64,000 bases of DNA from Adiantum capillus-veneris (lineage: Eukaryota > Streptophyta > Polypodiopsida > Polypodiales > Pteridaceae), in NCBI GenBank assembly GCA_014529385.2, contig CM043949.1, positions 109,765,977 to 109,829,976 on the forward strand, given 5' to 3'. The stretch's first letter is position 1, and each line of letters opens with the position of its first letter. A program made the translations under genes and the position numbers. The notes beneath the pieces were generated by a model. It made no database searches, was not told the origin of the DNA, and saw nothing but the letters and a program-made list of their open reading frames with translations. Below, piece by piece: positions 55,043 to 64,000 of the stretch.

Positions 55043-56899
55043 TCAAAGTGAGGTACTGGTACCGAACTGTATGGCGTCGAGGGAGATCGCCAATAGCATC
55101 CGGAATCCTGGAAGGGACTCTTCGCCGGCCCACTCTGATGTGTGGGTCGTGCGGTACTTGAACTTCATAAAGGTCTGCAACGCTTGCTTCTTTGGGCCGC
55201 GCCAAAAGCGACAGAAAGTCTTCTGTGGCTCCTTCGATGCTTCAACTTCGTTGAGAGTCATGCTTCCTTCTTCTTCAAGAATCTCCATGGCTGAAAATTC
55301 CTGAAACCATTTCCGACACAAAAACATGAACATACCTATTCCATGTAAAGTGACTGGAAAAAATCTTGTCTTCCTCAAAGACTGTGCATGCAATGTAGAT
55401 GAACAAAGAGACGGAGTGCTAAACCGTTCACCACGCACACGCAAATAATGAGATCGAATCTTTCTCTGATGATCTAAAGCAATCGACTGTGGCAATTCAC
55501 AATGGAAATGCCCATGCTTGGTGCTCATACTTTCATGTGCTCGTTCGGAAACTGTGTCATGCCAAGGAAGAGACACGGAATGTGACTTCCTTACATACAT
55601 ACTTTTCAGCTTTTCATGAAAAATCCGCATACATTCATGCTCATTCATGAGTGAAACGTGCTCAATGTACAATATGTCATGCCTAGTAAAAGGGATCACA
55701 TAAAGACGTTGACTAAAATACAGGAAACGATCACGAATGAAACACTCGAACAATGCATGCGTATCCATCAAGCGAACACATAATACTTTTTGTGAGGGTT
55801 CTTTGGACCTGGGCTCGAGAGCCAAGATCACTTCTTCCTGAATGATCCAATCGTCCTATGGGGGTTCTTTGGACCTCGACTCGAAAGCCAAGATCGGTTC
55901 TTCGTGATTGATCGAATCTACAACGAGGTGAGCTTTGCTAGAAAAAGCATCAACTAACACATCATCCTTCTTGTGAACAATCATATCATCTTCATGCAAC
56001 TCATCATGCTTGTGAGAAATCACATCTTGATCATGCAAATCATCATACTTGTCATTGTCATCCAAATCATTATGCAAATCATTGGCATCCAAATCATCAT
56101 GCTTATCATTGTCATTCAAATCATCATGCAAATCATTGTCAATCAAATCATCATCATGCTTCACACAATCATGCAAATCTTGTGTGTCATGCTTTGGAGA
56201 AGAAGAGACTGAGACAGTCTCCTTTCCCCAAATCTCTTGCATCTGTGCCTGAACTTGAGAATAGAGTCGCCAGAACTCTTTGTTTTGTCGGTCGCTCTGT
56301 TCTTGTATTGCTTTTCTTTCTGCTTTGTCTTCTCCGTGCCTACGATCCATTTCTGCTTCTCTTGCTTTGGCTTCCAAGCGTGCTTGCTCGCTCTCACGCG
56401 CTATGGCTGCCATTCTTTCTTGGTACTTACGCTCGATCGCTGCGATTCTTTCATCGCTTTCTAACTTCCTGTCCATCATCCTCTTGTCGAAAACCTCCAT
56501 AGGAGTTAGTGCAATCGGTGTCGTAGATGGGGAACGGTCAGAAAAACCTCCTGGTGGGGAAAAATTCTTCTCCTCTTCTCTCATGCCCATCACCTCCAAG
56601 CGAAGTATCCATTCCGCTTCGAGTGATGACCATTCTGAAGTCTTGGGTTCTGGTGGTCTTGGGTTCTTAAGTTCACGAGGAACTTGGCCTCTTGGGGATC
56701 TTGGGTTCTTAAGTTCACGAGGAACTTGGGTTCTTGGGGGTCTTGGTTCTTGAGGTTCTTGAGTTCTTGAGGTTCTTGAGGGTTTCTTCCGCTTGCAAAC
56801 CGTGTTTGAGAAGGATCTTCTCTTCACCCGAGTTCTACTCCTTTCTGCAAGCGCACCCCTTGGCGGCCTTGCGCTCACACCAAGGTTGCTTTTTCCCAC
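55043..56899 (-). pseudogene. B-family ORF, best full-length copy (one stop)
   Basis: A single frame of about 619 codons with one TAG (55856-55858). Order: basic N-terminus (MGKSNLGVSARPPRGAL, residues 1-40); repeats of PRTQVPRELKNPR (40-105); FSPPGGFSDRSPS; a charged coiled coil (about 150-225; SEQARLEAKAREAEMDRR, KEFWRLYSQVQAQMQ); Asp/His-rich repeats (about 240-310). Then EEPILAFESRSKEPP, the conserved module (about 360-560; DTHALFECFIRDRFLYFSQR, SLPWHDTVSERAHES, IGMFMFLCRKWFQEF) and a chromodomain-like tail (MKFKYRTTHTSEWAGEE), ending FGTSTSL at the polypurine tract. The true start may be the downstream MVITRSG-type ATG. No enzyme domain and no known function. Confidence 0.82.
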
Positions 56900-57122
56900 C
56901 TCACGTCGATTGGCCGGCCGCTAAGTGCACAATCCGCTCTCAATGAGTGAAAAGAGACACAAGGGGAGGCTAGACAAGCCCTTCTTTCTTGGAATTCCAG
57001 TCACTCTTCAACAAAACACGATTAGGAATCGACACGCTCAAGCAAACTTGGGTTCGTGCGACCTCAACAAGCAAAAAAAAATCTTGTGGTTCTTTCCTTG
57101 AGTGATACAGAACACTGCCAAA

Positions 57123-57134
57123 GCTCTGATACCA
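57123..57134 (-). other. Primer-binding site, tRNA-iMet, B4
   Basis: GCTCTGATACCA on the plus strand, next to the B4 5' LTR. Confidence 0.9.
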
Positions 57135-57135
57135 A

Positions 57136-57367
57136 TTTAGGTGCAGCGGAATGATTGTTTGCGCTTTGCTCAAGATGAGTGCTCCGAACTGTGCTCAAGG
57201 TTCCTTTTAGTTCTTATGGAAGGTAGAGCCTTCCGTTCTTAATGCAAAGTGCTATGATCACAACAAAGTGAATGGACACTGTGCGTGGAAGTGTATGAGA
57301 CTGAGAGATAGAGAGAGAAGAGAGATACGACACCAGAGACGACGTAAAACCCTCCTCCGAAGACCCC
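57136..57367 (-). repeat. B4 5' LTR, first part
   Basis: Inner end of the B4 5' LTR; interrupted at 'ccgaagacccc' by B5. Continues at 60995-61904. Confidence 0.88.
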
Positions 57368-58475
57368 TGTCACGTGACACATCCCAACCCTATGTGTCCG
57401 TGGACAAGCTACACCACAGCAGGGTTCAGTCAGTCCGATCAAGTTAGATTAGCAGTGATATGGCACTTTTGTGAGTCTATTCGTAGACCGTGCATGCCCA
57501 GTCACTAAGCATAGATGCATATCCTCCGGTTGCACACAACATGATCATCAGAATTCCCATCAGAATCCATTAACATCAGTTAGGGGAATTTTCCAGTGCA
57601 TTTAGCCTATTTTCCTATTTATTGGGATTTTCACTTATTATTTTTAAGTGACTTTCCAACAAAAGTAGGTAGGGCAATTTTGCTAAGTTAATATATAAGC
57701 AAACCCAAGTTAGCACTTTCTGGCAGAAGAGGCAGCAGGAGCACCTTGCTCAACAGGCAACTCCTCAGCAAGACCAACCCCCGCGACTACTTTGGCGTTT
57801 TCTCCACAGAAGACCTAGCGTTTTTGCATCAAATCAGCCTTGGCGATTTGTGCACAGCAGATCAGCCCCGGCATCATCACGACACAACAGATCAGCCTAG
57901 CGTTTTTGCATTTACAAAACCCCGGCGACAGAAGGACCAATTTCAGCCCCTGGCGTTTTTGGATTTCAGCAGCAAATTAAGACCGGCATTATTCACCTAA
58001 AGTGTAGCAGTTTCAGCCCGTAAAGACCATCAGTTTTCAGCCCTAAGAAACCTCATTTTTCAGCCAAGAAAACGCAGCCAAAACAGTCATTTTCAACCAC
58101 CGAAACAGTCCCGAAATTCAGCCATTAGAAGATCTCAGATTTCAGCCATCGTCGTCGTCGTCGTCGGCATAGACCAAGTTGCATAGTCCATTGCATACGC
58201 ATTGTACACCTTTGTGCAATCAAAGAATAGACCACTCTCGCCGACGAGAGTGGGGCCTTCGGAGGAGGGTTTTACAACCTCTCGGGTGTCGTATCTCTTC
58301 TCTCTCCTTCTCTCAATCTCATTCACTTGCACGCACAATATCCACTCACTTTGTTCGTGACCACAGCACTCTACAAATGGAAAGCTCTCTCTTTCCCTAA
58401 AGAACTAAAAGGAACCTTGAGCAATAGAGATAACTAATCTTGAGAAAATACAACATTCATTCCGCTGCACCTAAC
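57368..58475 (+). repeat. B5 5' LTR
   Basis: TATA-like 'aatatataagc' near 57692, AGCGTTTT motifs 57800-57960, perfect hairpin 58232-58253. B4-like subgroup. Confidence 0.9.
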
Positions 58476-58476
58476 A

Positions 58477-58488
58477 TTGGTATCAGAG
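58477..58488 (+). other. Primer-binding site, tRNA-iMet, B5
   Basis: TGGTATCAGAGC one base after the B5 5' LTR. Confidence 0.9.
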
Positions 58489-59088
58489 CTTTGGAAGTGT
58501 TCTGCATTACTCAAGGAAAGAACCACAATAATTTTTTTGCTTGTTGCGATCGCACGAACCCAAGTTCGCTTGGGCGTGTCGATTCCTAATCGTGTTTTGT
58601 TGAAGAGTGACAGGAATCCCAAGAAAGAAGGGCTTGTCCAGCCTCCCCTTGTGTCTCTTTTCACTCATTGAGAGCAGACCGTGCACTTAGCGGCCGGCCA
58701 ATCGACGTGAGGTGGGAAAAAGCAACCTTGGTGTGAGCGCAAGGCTGCCAAGGGGTGCGCCCGCAGAAAAGGGTAGAACTCGGGTGAAGAGAAGATCCTT
58801 CTCCAACGCGATTTGCAAGCGAAAGAAAACCTCAAGAACCCCAAGAACCCAAGACCCTCAAGACTCAAGAACCTCAAGAACCCAAGAACAAAGTTCTTCG
58901 TGAACTTAAGAACCCAAGTTCCTCGTGAATTTAAGAATCCAAGAACCCACAAGAACCCACAATTGCAGAATGATCATCACTCGAAGCGGATTGGATACTT
59001 CACTTGGAAGTGATGAGAAGAAGAATTTTCCCCACCAGGAGGTTTTTCCGACCCTTCCCCATCTACGACACCGATTGCACTAACTCCT

Positions 59089-60468
59089 ATGGAGGCTTTC
59101 GACAAGAAGTTAGAAGATAAAGCAAGAGATGCCAAACCAAAAGCAGAAATAGAGCGTGACCACGAAAAAAAGATGGCAGCCATAGAGCGTCAGTACCAAG
59201 AAAGAATGGCAGCCATAGCGCGTAAGAGCGAGCAAGCACGCTTGGAAGCCAAAGCAAGAGAAGCAGAAATGGATCGCAGACACGCAAAAGACAAAGCAGA
59301 AAGAAAAGCAATACAAGAACAAAGCGACCGACAAAACAAAGAGTTTTGGCGACTCTATTCTCAAGCTCAGGCACAGATGCAAGAGATTTGGGGAAAGGAG
59401 ACTCTCTCAGTCTCTTCTTCTCCAAAGCAGGATACACAGGATTTGCATGATTGTGTGAAGCATGATGATTTGGATGACAAAGATAAGCATGATGATTTGA
59501 ATGATATTGCTAAGCATGATGATTTGGATGCCAATGACAAGCATGATGATTTGCATGATCAAGATGTGATTGCTCACAAGCATGATGAGTTACATGAAGA
59601 TGACGTGATTGTTCACATGGATGATGTGTTAGTAGATTCTTTTTGTAGCGAAGCTAACCTCGTTGTAGATTCGATCAATCACGAACGAGCGATCTTGGCT
59701 CTCGAGCCTAGGTCAACAGAACCCCCTCAAAAAGAACCCACTCAAGAAGAACCCCGTCAGGAAGAACACATCTTGGCTCTCGTGCCTGGGTCTCAAGAAC
59801 CATCACAGGAAGTATTATGTGTTCGCATGATTGATACGCACGCATTGTTCGAGTGTTTCATTCATGACGGTTTCCTGTATTTTAGTCAACATCGTTATGT
59901 GATCCCTTTTCCTAGGCATGACATATTGTATGTTGAGCACGTTTCTTTCATGGATGAGCACGAATGTATGCGGTTATTTCATGAAAATCTGAAAGGTATG
60001 TATGTAAGGAAGTCACATTCCATGTCTCTTCCTTGGCATGACACAGTTTCCGAAAGAGCACATGATAGTATGAGCACCAAGCATGGGCATTTTCATTACG
60101 AGTTGCCACAGTTGATTGATTTCGATCAAACAGAAAAGATTCGACCTCATTGTTTGCATGTGTTTGATGAACGGGTTGTCACTCCGTCTATTTGTTCATC
60201 TACATTGCATGCACAGTCTTTAGAGAAGACAAGATTTTTTTCCTTCACTTTACATGGAATGGGTATGTTCATGGTTTTGTGTTGGAGATTGTTTCAGGAA
60301 TTTTCAGCCATCGAGATTCTTGAAGACGAAAGAAGCAGGACTCTAGACGAAGTTGAAGCAAGAAAGGAGATTCAGAAGACTTTGTGTCGCTTTCGGCGCG
60401 GCCCAAAGAAGCAAGCGATGCAGACCTTTATGAAGTTCAAGTACCGCACGACCCACACATCAGAGTGA
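59089..60468 (+). CDS. B-family ORF, longest uninterrupted frame (459 codons)
   Basis: From MEAFDKKLEDKARDAK: a coiled coil rich in Ala/Glu/Arg/Lys (1-100, with KEFWRLYSQAQAQMQEIW); Asp/His-rich repeats KHDDLDDKDKHDDLND (about 120-180); EPRSTEPPQ-type linker; the conserved module (about 245-430, SLPWHDTVSERAH, FDERVVTPSICSSTLHAQ); then RFRRGPKKQAMQTFMKFKYR. It stops (TGA) exactly where other copies have the Trp of SEWA, so the chromodomain-like tail is cut. The N-terminal part (from the ATG at 58970) is in another frame. Possibly translatable but probably not a complete protein. Confidence 0.7.
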   Translation: MEAFDKKLEDKARDAKPKAEIERDHEKKMAAIERQYQERMAAIARKSEQARLEAKAREAEMDRRHAKDKAERKAIQEQSDRQNKEFWRLYSQAQAQMQEIWGKETLSVSSSPKQDTQDLHDCVKHDDLDDKDKHDDLNDIAKHDDLDANDKHDDLHDQDVIAHKHDELHEDDVIVHMDDVLVDSFCSEANLVVDSINHERAILALEPRSTEPPQKEPTQEEPRQEEHILALVPGSQEPSQEVLCVRMIDTHALFECFIHDGFLYFSQHRYVIPFPRHDILYVEHVSFMDEHECMRLFHENLKGMYVRKSHSMSLPWHDTVSERAHDSMSTKHGHFHYELPQLIDFDQTEKIRPHCLHVFDERVVTPSICSSTLHAQSLEKTRFFSFTLHGMGMFMVLCWRLFQEFSAIEILEDERSRTLDEVEARKEIQKTLCRFRRGPKKQAMQTFMKFKYRTTHTSE

Positions 60469-60565
60469 GCCGCGAAGAGTCCCTTCCAGGATTCCGGATG
60501 CTGTTGGCGATCTCCCTCGACGCCATACAGTTCGGTACCAGTACCTCACTTTGAAAAGGAGTGGA

Positions 60566-60613
60566 TGTCACGTGACACATCCCAACCCTATGTGTCCGTA
60601 GACAAGCTACACC
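60566..60613 (+). repeat. B5 3' LTR remnant
   Basis: First 48 bp of the LTR (TGTCACGTGACACATCCC...). The rest is replaced by a foreign segment up to the terminal 'ctccgttgcacctaaca' (60978-60994). Confidence 0.75.
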
Positions 60614-60977
60614 CAGTGTTGCCAAGAAACGCGTTTCTTCACTCATGAAACCTACGAAACGTTTCAGAAACGTTTCTGTATGAGTTTGGACGTTTCAAAG
60701 GTAAAAGTCAAGGCTCGTAAGTTTTCGCACGTCAGGCTGTAGCGTTGATTTTTTTATGTCATGAAATCCTCAATGTCATGAATGTAGCTTCTGTCTTGCT
60801 TCTAATGATGAAAGTTAGTCCTATTCTCCCTCTTTTTCATGTCTAAGATGTCAGCTTATATCACTTAAACTTACGTATATATCTTTAGTTTGCACGAAAC
60901 TTCTGTTTTGGCGTTTCTTTCTCGGACGAAACCGTTTCGAAACTTTTGAAACTCGTTTCAAACGAAACGTTTCGAAA
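60614..60977. mobile_element. GAAACGTTTC-rich segment, possible hAT-type MITE
   Basis: Starts CAGTGTTGCCAAGAAACGCG, a hAT-like terminus. Both ends are dense in GAAACG and CGTTTC (palindrome GAAACGTTTC at about 60656 and 60964). No 8-bp duplication can be seen because the LTR on the right is deleted. No ORF. Confidence 0.45.
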
Positions 60978-60994
60978 CTCCGTTGCACCTAACA

Positions 60995-61904
60995 GCCCCA
61001 CTCTCGTCGGCGAGAGTGGTCTACTTTTTGATTGCACAAAGTGGTACAATGACTATGCAATGGATTGATGCAATCTGGGACTATGCGGTGACGACGACGG
61101 TGATGACGACGACAACTTTAGGGCTGAAATCTATGGTCTTCTAAATGTTGAATTTCGGGGCTGTTTCGGTGGCTGAAAATGACTGTTTTGGCTGCGTTTT
61201 TATGGCTGAAAATGGGGGATCTTCTGGATCCAACTAGGGGGTGGATCTGCTGCTATGGATACTACTGAAAAACGTTGCTGCTCTGCTGTCGCTAAGGCTG
61301 AAAATGAAAAACGCTGGGCTGTTGTCCTAGCATTAGCAAATTGCTGACTTGTTTGTGATGCTGGCGATGATCTGCAAAACGCTACACAATCTGTGGTGAT
61401 GGAGATGATGCAACTGAGAAAACGCCAAGGATCTGGGGGAAACCAAAACGCTAGGGCTAGGGTGAGTGCTGAGGGGTGCTTGATGAGTTCTTGAAGGTTC
61501 CTGTTGAGAAGGTGCCTGTTGAGCTGGAGCTCCTGCTGCCTCTTCTGCCAAAAAGTGCTAACTTGGGTTTGCTTATATATTAACTTAACAAAATTGCCCT
61601 ACCTACTTTTGTTGGAAAGTCACTTAAAAATAATAAGTGAAAATACCAAAAATAGGGAAAATAGGCTACATGCACTGGAAAATTCCCCTGACTGAATCTG
61701 ATGGATTCTGAAGGGAATACTGATGATCATGTTGTGTGCAACCAGAGGATATGCATCTATACTAAGTGACTGGGCATGCACGGTCTACGAATAGACTCAC
61801 AAAAGTGCCAGATCACTTCTAATCTAGACTTGACTCGACTAACTGAACCCTGATCATGGTGTAGCTTGTCCACGGACACATAGGGTTGGATGTGTCACAT
61901 GACA
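60995..61904 (-). repeat. B4 5' LTR, second part
   Basis: Resumes with the hairpin (60998-61019) and matches the B4 3' LTR to the terminal TGTCATGTGACAC (minus strand). Confidence 0.9.
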
Positions 61905-62889
61905 ACCCCTCAAGAGCAGTTTTACAGTGCATAGACCTATTTTTCCTATTTTTGACATTTTTCACTTATTATTTTTAAGTGACTTTTGTTAGAAACTAGG
62001 TAGGGCAATTTTGCTAAGTTTGTATACATAGAAACCTAGCGCTAGCACTTTCTGGCAAAAGAAGCAGCAGGAGCACTTGCTCAACAAGCACCTTCTCAAC
62101 AAGATTCCCCCCAGCAAGGCCTAGCGTTTTTGCAACACAGCATCAACATTGGCGTTCTTGCACCATAGACCAGCCCTCGCGTTTTTGCATGGCAGATCAG
62201 CCTCGGCGATCACAAGAACAGCAGATCAGCACGGCGTTAGCAGATTCCCTCAGCAAATAGCAGACTCCCCCTCAATCATTTTCAGCCCTAACGTTTTTGC
62301 ATCTGCAAGACACTCAGTGTTTTTGCAGATCTTTGCGACAGAATCAGTCCTAGACTCAGCATTTTCAGTTTTCAGCAGTCGGTTTCCACAGTAGAACCCC
62401 CAAACCTCGCAGATCTCACCTTCCCGCAGCAGATCCTCGCCGCACGGTCCGATCCTGCGAAGTTTACAGTTTCAGCCTGGTAAACGCAGATTTCAGCATC
62501 TGCGTTTTCAGCGCGTCGTCGTCGTCGACATCGTCACCGACATAGAGTCAGAATTCAGCAAATAAAGATTTGCAGATTTCAGCCATTAGTGTTTTCAGAT
62601 TTCAGCCTGTCTCGTCGTCGTCCTCATCGTCGTCGACATTGTCGGAAAGTTCAAAGCATTGTAGAGATTTGTGCAATCATAAGTAGACCGCTCTCACCAT
62701 AGAGAGTGGGGCCTTCGGAGGAGGGTTTGACAACATTCTGGTGTCGTATTCTTCTCTCTCTATCTCTCAGTCTCATGCACCTTCATTCACAGTGTTTATC
62801 CACTTTGTTCGTGTCCATTGCACCCTTGAGCACAATTCGGAGCACTCATCTTGAGCAAAGTTCAACATTCACTTTCGCTGCACCTTACA
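61905..62889 (+). repeat. B3 3' LTR, second part
   Basis: Matches the B3 5' LTR from 'tcaagagca' through 'ttgcaacacagcatcaacattgg' to CACCTTACA, then the aaaat duplication. A deletion removes about 60 bp near 62822. Confidence 0.9.
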
Positions 62890-62894
62890 AAAAT

Positions 62895-63098
62895 AGTCAT
62901 GGTCAATGAAGGAGTACGAGCCGAAGTGCGACGCGAGAGAGAGTGCGAGAAGAAGAGCACGACGATATGGTAAACTTGCTCTACTGTAATGTGTAGAGCA
63001 TAGTGAGTTCTTATTAGGTTTTAACAAAAGAATATGTGTACATACCTGGCGGCCCGCCCACTGACCTGGGCGACCACATTGGGCTTTATACCCCAACA
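62895..63098 (-). mobile_element. Ty1/copia 3' LTR (part)
   Basis: The minus strand starts TGTTGGGGTATAAAGCCC at 63098 after the polypurine stretch AAGTGGGAGGT (63099-63110). The far end is not defined; it may extend across the B3 insertion point to about 50590. Confidence 0.7.
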
Positions 63099-63187
63099 AC
63101 CTCCCACTTAAAGTCCAATGTGGTACTTTAAGTGTGAGAGAAGCTACTATACAAGCTAATATACAAGAGATGTAGAGAAGTGATGTA

Positions 63188-64000
63188 CTACCCTACACCT
63201 AACTCCTTGCGAAAATGCGCAAAGCTCTCTGAGGGAAGTCCTTTTGTAAGTAGATCGGCAGGATTTTCTGTGGTGTGAACTTTGACAAGCTGAAGTTGCT
63301 TATCCTCGAGCATTTCCCTGATGAAATGATACTTCACATCCACATGCTTTTTCTTTGAGTGATAAACTGGATTGCGAGCCAATTGTATAGCACTTTGACT
63401 ATCACAATATAACACAGGCATCTCTTCTTTGATTCCCAAATCTGTTACTAGTCGATTAAGCCAAATTGATTCTTTGCATGCCTCTAATGCTGCAACATAT
63501 TCAGCCTCTGTAGTAGACTGAGTAACACAATCTTGTAATCTAGAACGCCATGATACTTCTCCACCAACCAATGTAAAGACATACCCTGACGTAGACCTTC
63601 GGTTGTCTAAGTCACCTGCATAATCTGAGTCTATAAAACCCTTTACACATAGCTCCTGACTCCCATAGCATATACGCATACTCTTTGTAGCTTTCAGGTA
63701 TCTCAATATTCCTTTCACTGCCTCCCAATGTTTCTTGCCTGGGTTTGACATGTATCGACTTACTACTCCCACTGCAAATGCAATGTCTGGGCGAGTAGCA
63801 ATCATTGCATACATCAAACTACCCACTGCAGACGCATATGGAATCTTATCCATTTCAGCCTGTTCTTCCTCAGACACAGGACAATCTTGTTTGCTAAGTT
63901 TCACATATGGTGGCAATGGAACACTCAATGCCTTTCCCTTCTCCATATTAAAACGTTGCAAAACCTTGTCAATATACTCTGTTTGAGATAACCAAATCAA
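63188..64000 (-). CDS. Ty1/copia pol C-terminus: RT end and RNase H (partial)
   Basis: An intact frame of 270 codons runs off the right edge. It has YIDKVLQRFNMEKGK, YASAVGSLMYAMIATRPDIA (RT end), then RNase H motifs FIDSDYAGDLDNRRSTSGYV, STTEAEYVAALEACKE and LYCDSQSAIQLARNPVYH. Next are KKKHVDVKYHFIREML and the usual copia end NPADLLTKGLP. It copies RNA to DNA and removes the template RNA. No breaks are seen in this part, so the element may be fairly young. The 3' untranslated region is 63111-63187. Confidence 0.95.
   Translation of the reverse strand: MIWLSQTEYIDKVLQRFNMEKGKALSVPLPPYVKLSKQDCPVSEEEQAEMDKIPYASAVGSLMYAMIATRPDIAFAVGVVSRYMSNPGKKHWEAVKGILRYLKATKSMRICYGSQELCVKGFIDSDYAGDLDNRRSTSGYVFTLVGGEVSWRSRLQDCVTQSTTEAEYVAALEACKESIWLNRLVTDLGIKEEMPVLYCDSQSAIQLARNPVYHSKKKHVDVKYHFIREMLEDKQLQLVKVHTTENPADLLTKGLPSESFAHFRKELGVG

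Larger units (their letters stand above)
57368..60994 (+). mobile_element. B5: B element inside the B4 5' LTR
   Basis: 5' LTR 57368-58475 (TGTCACGTGACAC to CACCTAACA). The 3' LTR is reduced to its first 48 bp and last 17 bp around a foreign segment. Duplication acccc (57363-57367) and gcccc (60995-60999), one mismatch. iMet primer site 58477-58488; tract GAAAAGGAGTGGA (60553-60565). Confidence 0.88.
53893..61904 (-). mobile_element. B4: antisense B element inside the B3 3' LTR, carrying B5
   Basis: Minus strand. 3' LTR at 53893-55031; 5' LTR at 57136-57367 plus 60995-61904 (split by B5). Polypurine tract 55032-55043 (as CTCCTTTTC on plus), primer site 57123-57134. Target duplication accca (53888-53892) and acccc (61905-61909), one mismatch. 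LTR ends read TGTCACGTGACAC and CACCTAACA. Confidence 0.92.
50597..62889 (+). mobile_element. B3: B element carrying nested B4 and B5
   Basis: 5' LTR 50597-51827; 3' LTR in two parts (53690-53892 and 61905-62889). Target duplication aaaat (50592-50596 and 62890-62894). iMet primer site 51829-51840; polypurine tract AAAAGGAGGGGA (53679-53689). The interior is about 1.9 kb, like B1. Confidence 0.93.

Noticed and set aside
56280-56753. 157-residue plus-strand ORF over B4
   Set aside because: Antisense shadow of the B4 coiled-coil and Pro-rich coding region.
63735-63986. Plus-strand ORF over the copia pol
   Set aside because: Shadow of the intact minus-strand RNase H/RT frame.

Overview
This is a gene-poor, transposon-packed stretch of a land-plant nuclear genome. 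Two spliced exons of a plant-type mitochondrial import receptor TOM20 (minus strand, 12797-13160) support the plant assignment. So do Ty3/gypsy elements with chromodomains, a Ty1/copia pol and an L1-type LINE. I cannot name the species. The TE load and the long LTRs fit a large genome such as a fern or a gymnosperm.

Layout. 1-8660: an antisense gypsy element (A') broken by a solo LTR, by a complete element B1 (1842-6152) and by a piece of a third LTR family (C). 8804-12170: a B-type LTR fragment, a decayed LINE and an LTR remnant. 12170-15643: low-copy sequence with the TOM20 exons, microsatellites, an inverted-repeat element holding a tRNA-like segment, and direct duplications. 15644-22266: element D with 1.95 kb LTRs (TSD gcgat). 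22267-22426: about 160 bp of pre-insertion sequence. 22427-39563: gypsy element E, with gypsy element F (26106-34547, TSD ggagt) nested at its protease/RT boundary. 39564-46802: flank, then element B2 (TSD gacgt) with a hAT-like element in its 5' LTR. 46803-50596: hAT-like and D-LTR fragments, an antisense LTR/PBS fragment (G) and unassigned reading frames. 50597-62889: a three-level nest, B3(+) containing B4(-) containing B5(+), each with target duplications. 62895-64000: the 3' end of a Ty1/copia element on the minus strand.

The most interesting system is the B family, five elements plus fragments. It has about 1.1-1.2 kb LTRs, an initiator-Met-tRNA primer site and an AAAAGGAGGGGA polypurine tract, but no reverse transcriptase or integrase. 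Instead it carries a conserved unusual protein: a charged coiled-coil or Gag part, an Asp/His-rich repeat, a conserved module of about 200 residues that I do not recognise, and a C-terminus that lines up by eye with the gypsy chromodomain. B2 still has a Gag core, zinc knuckle and protease-like segment; the shorter copies lack them. These elements must be mobilised in trans. Autonomous-type gypsy machinery is present nearby (E, F), though both copies here are broken. Their LTRs also share a conserved transcribed hairpin and an AGCGTTTT-motif array.
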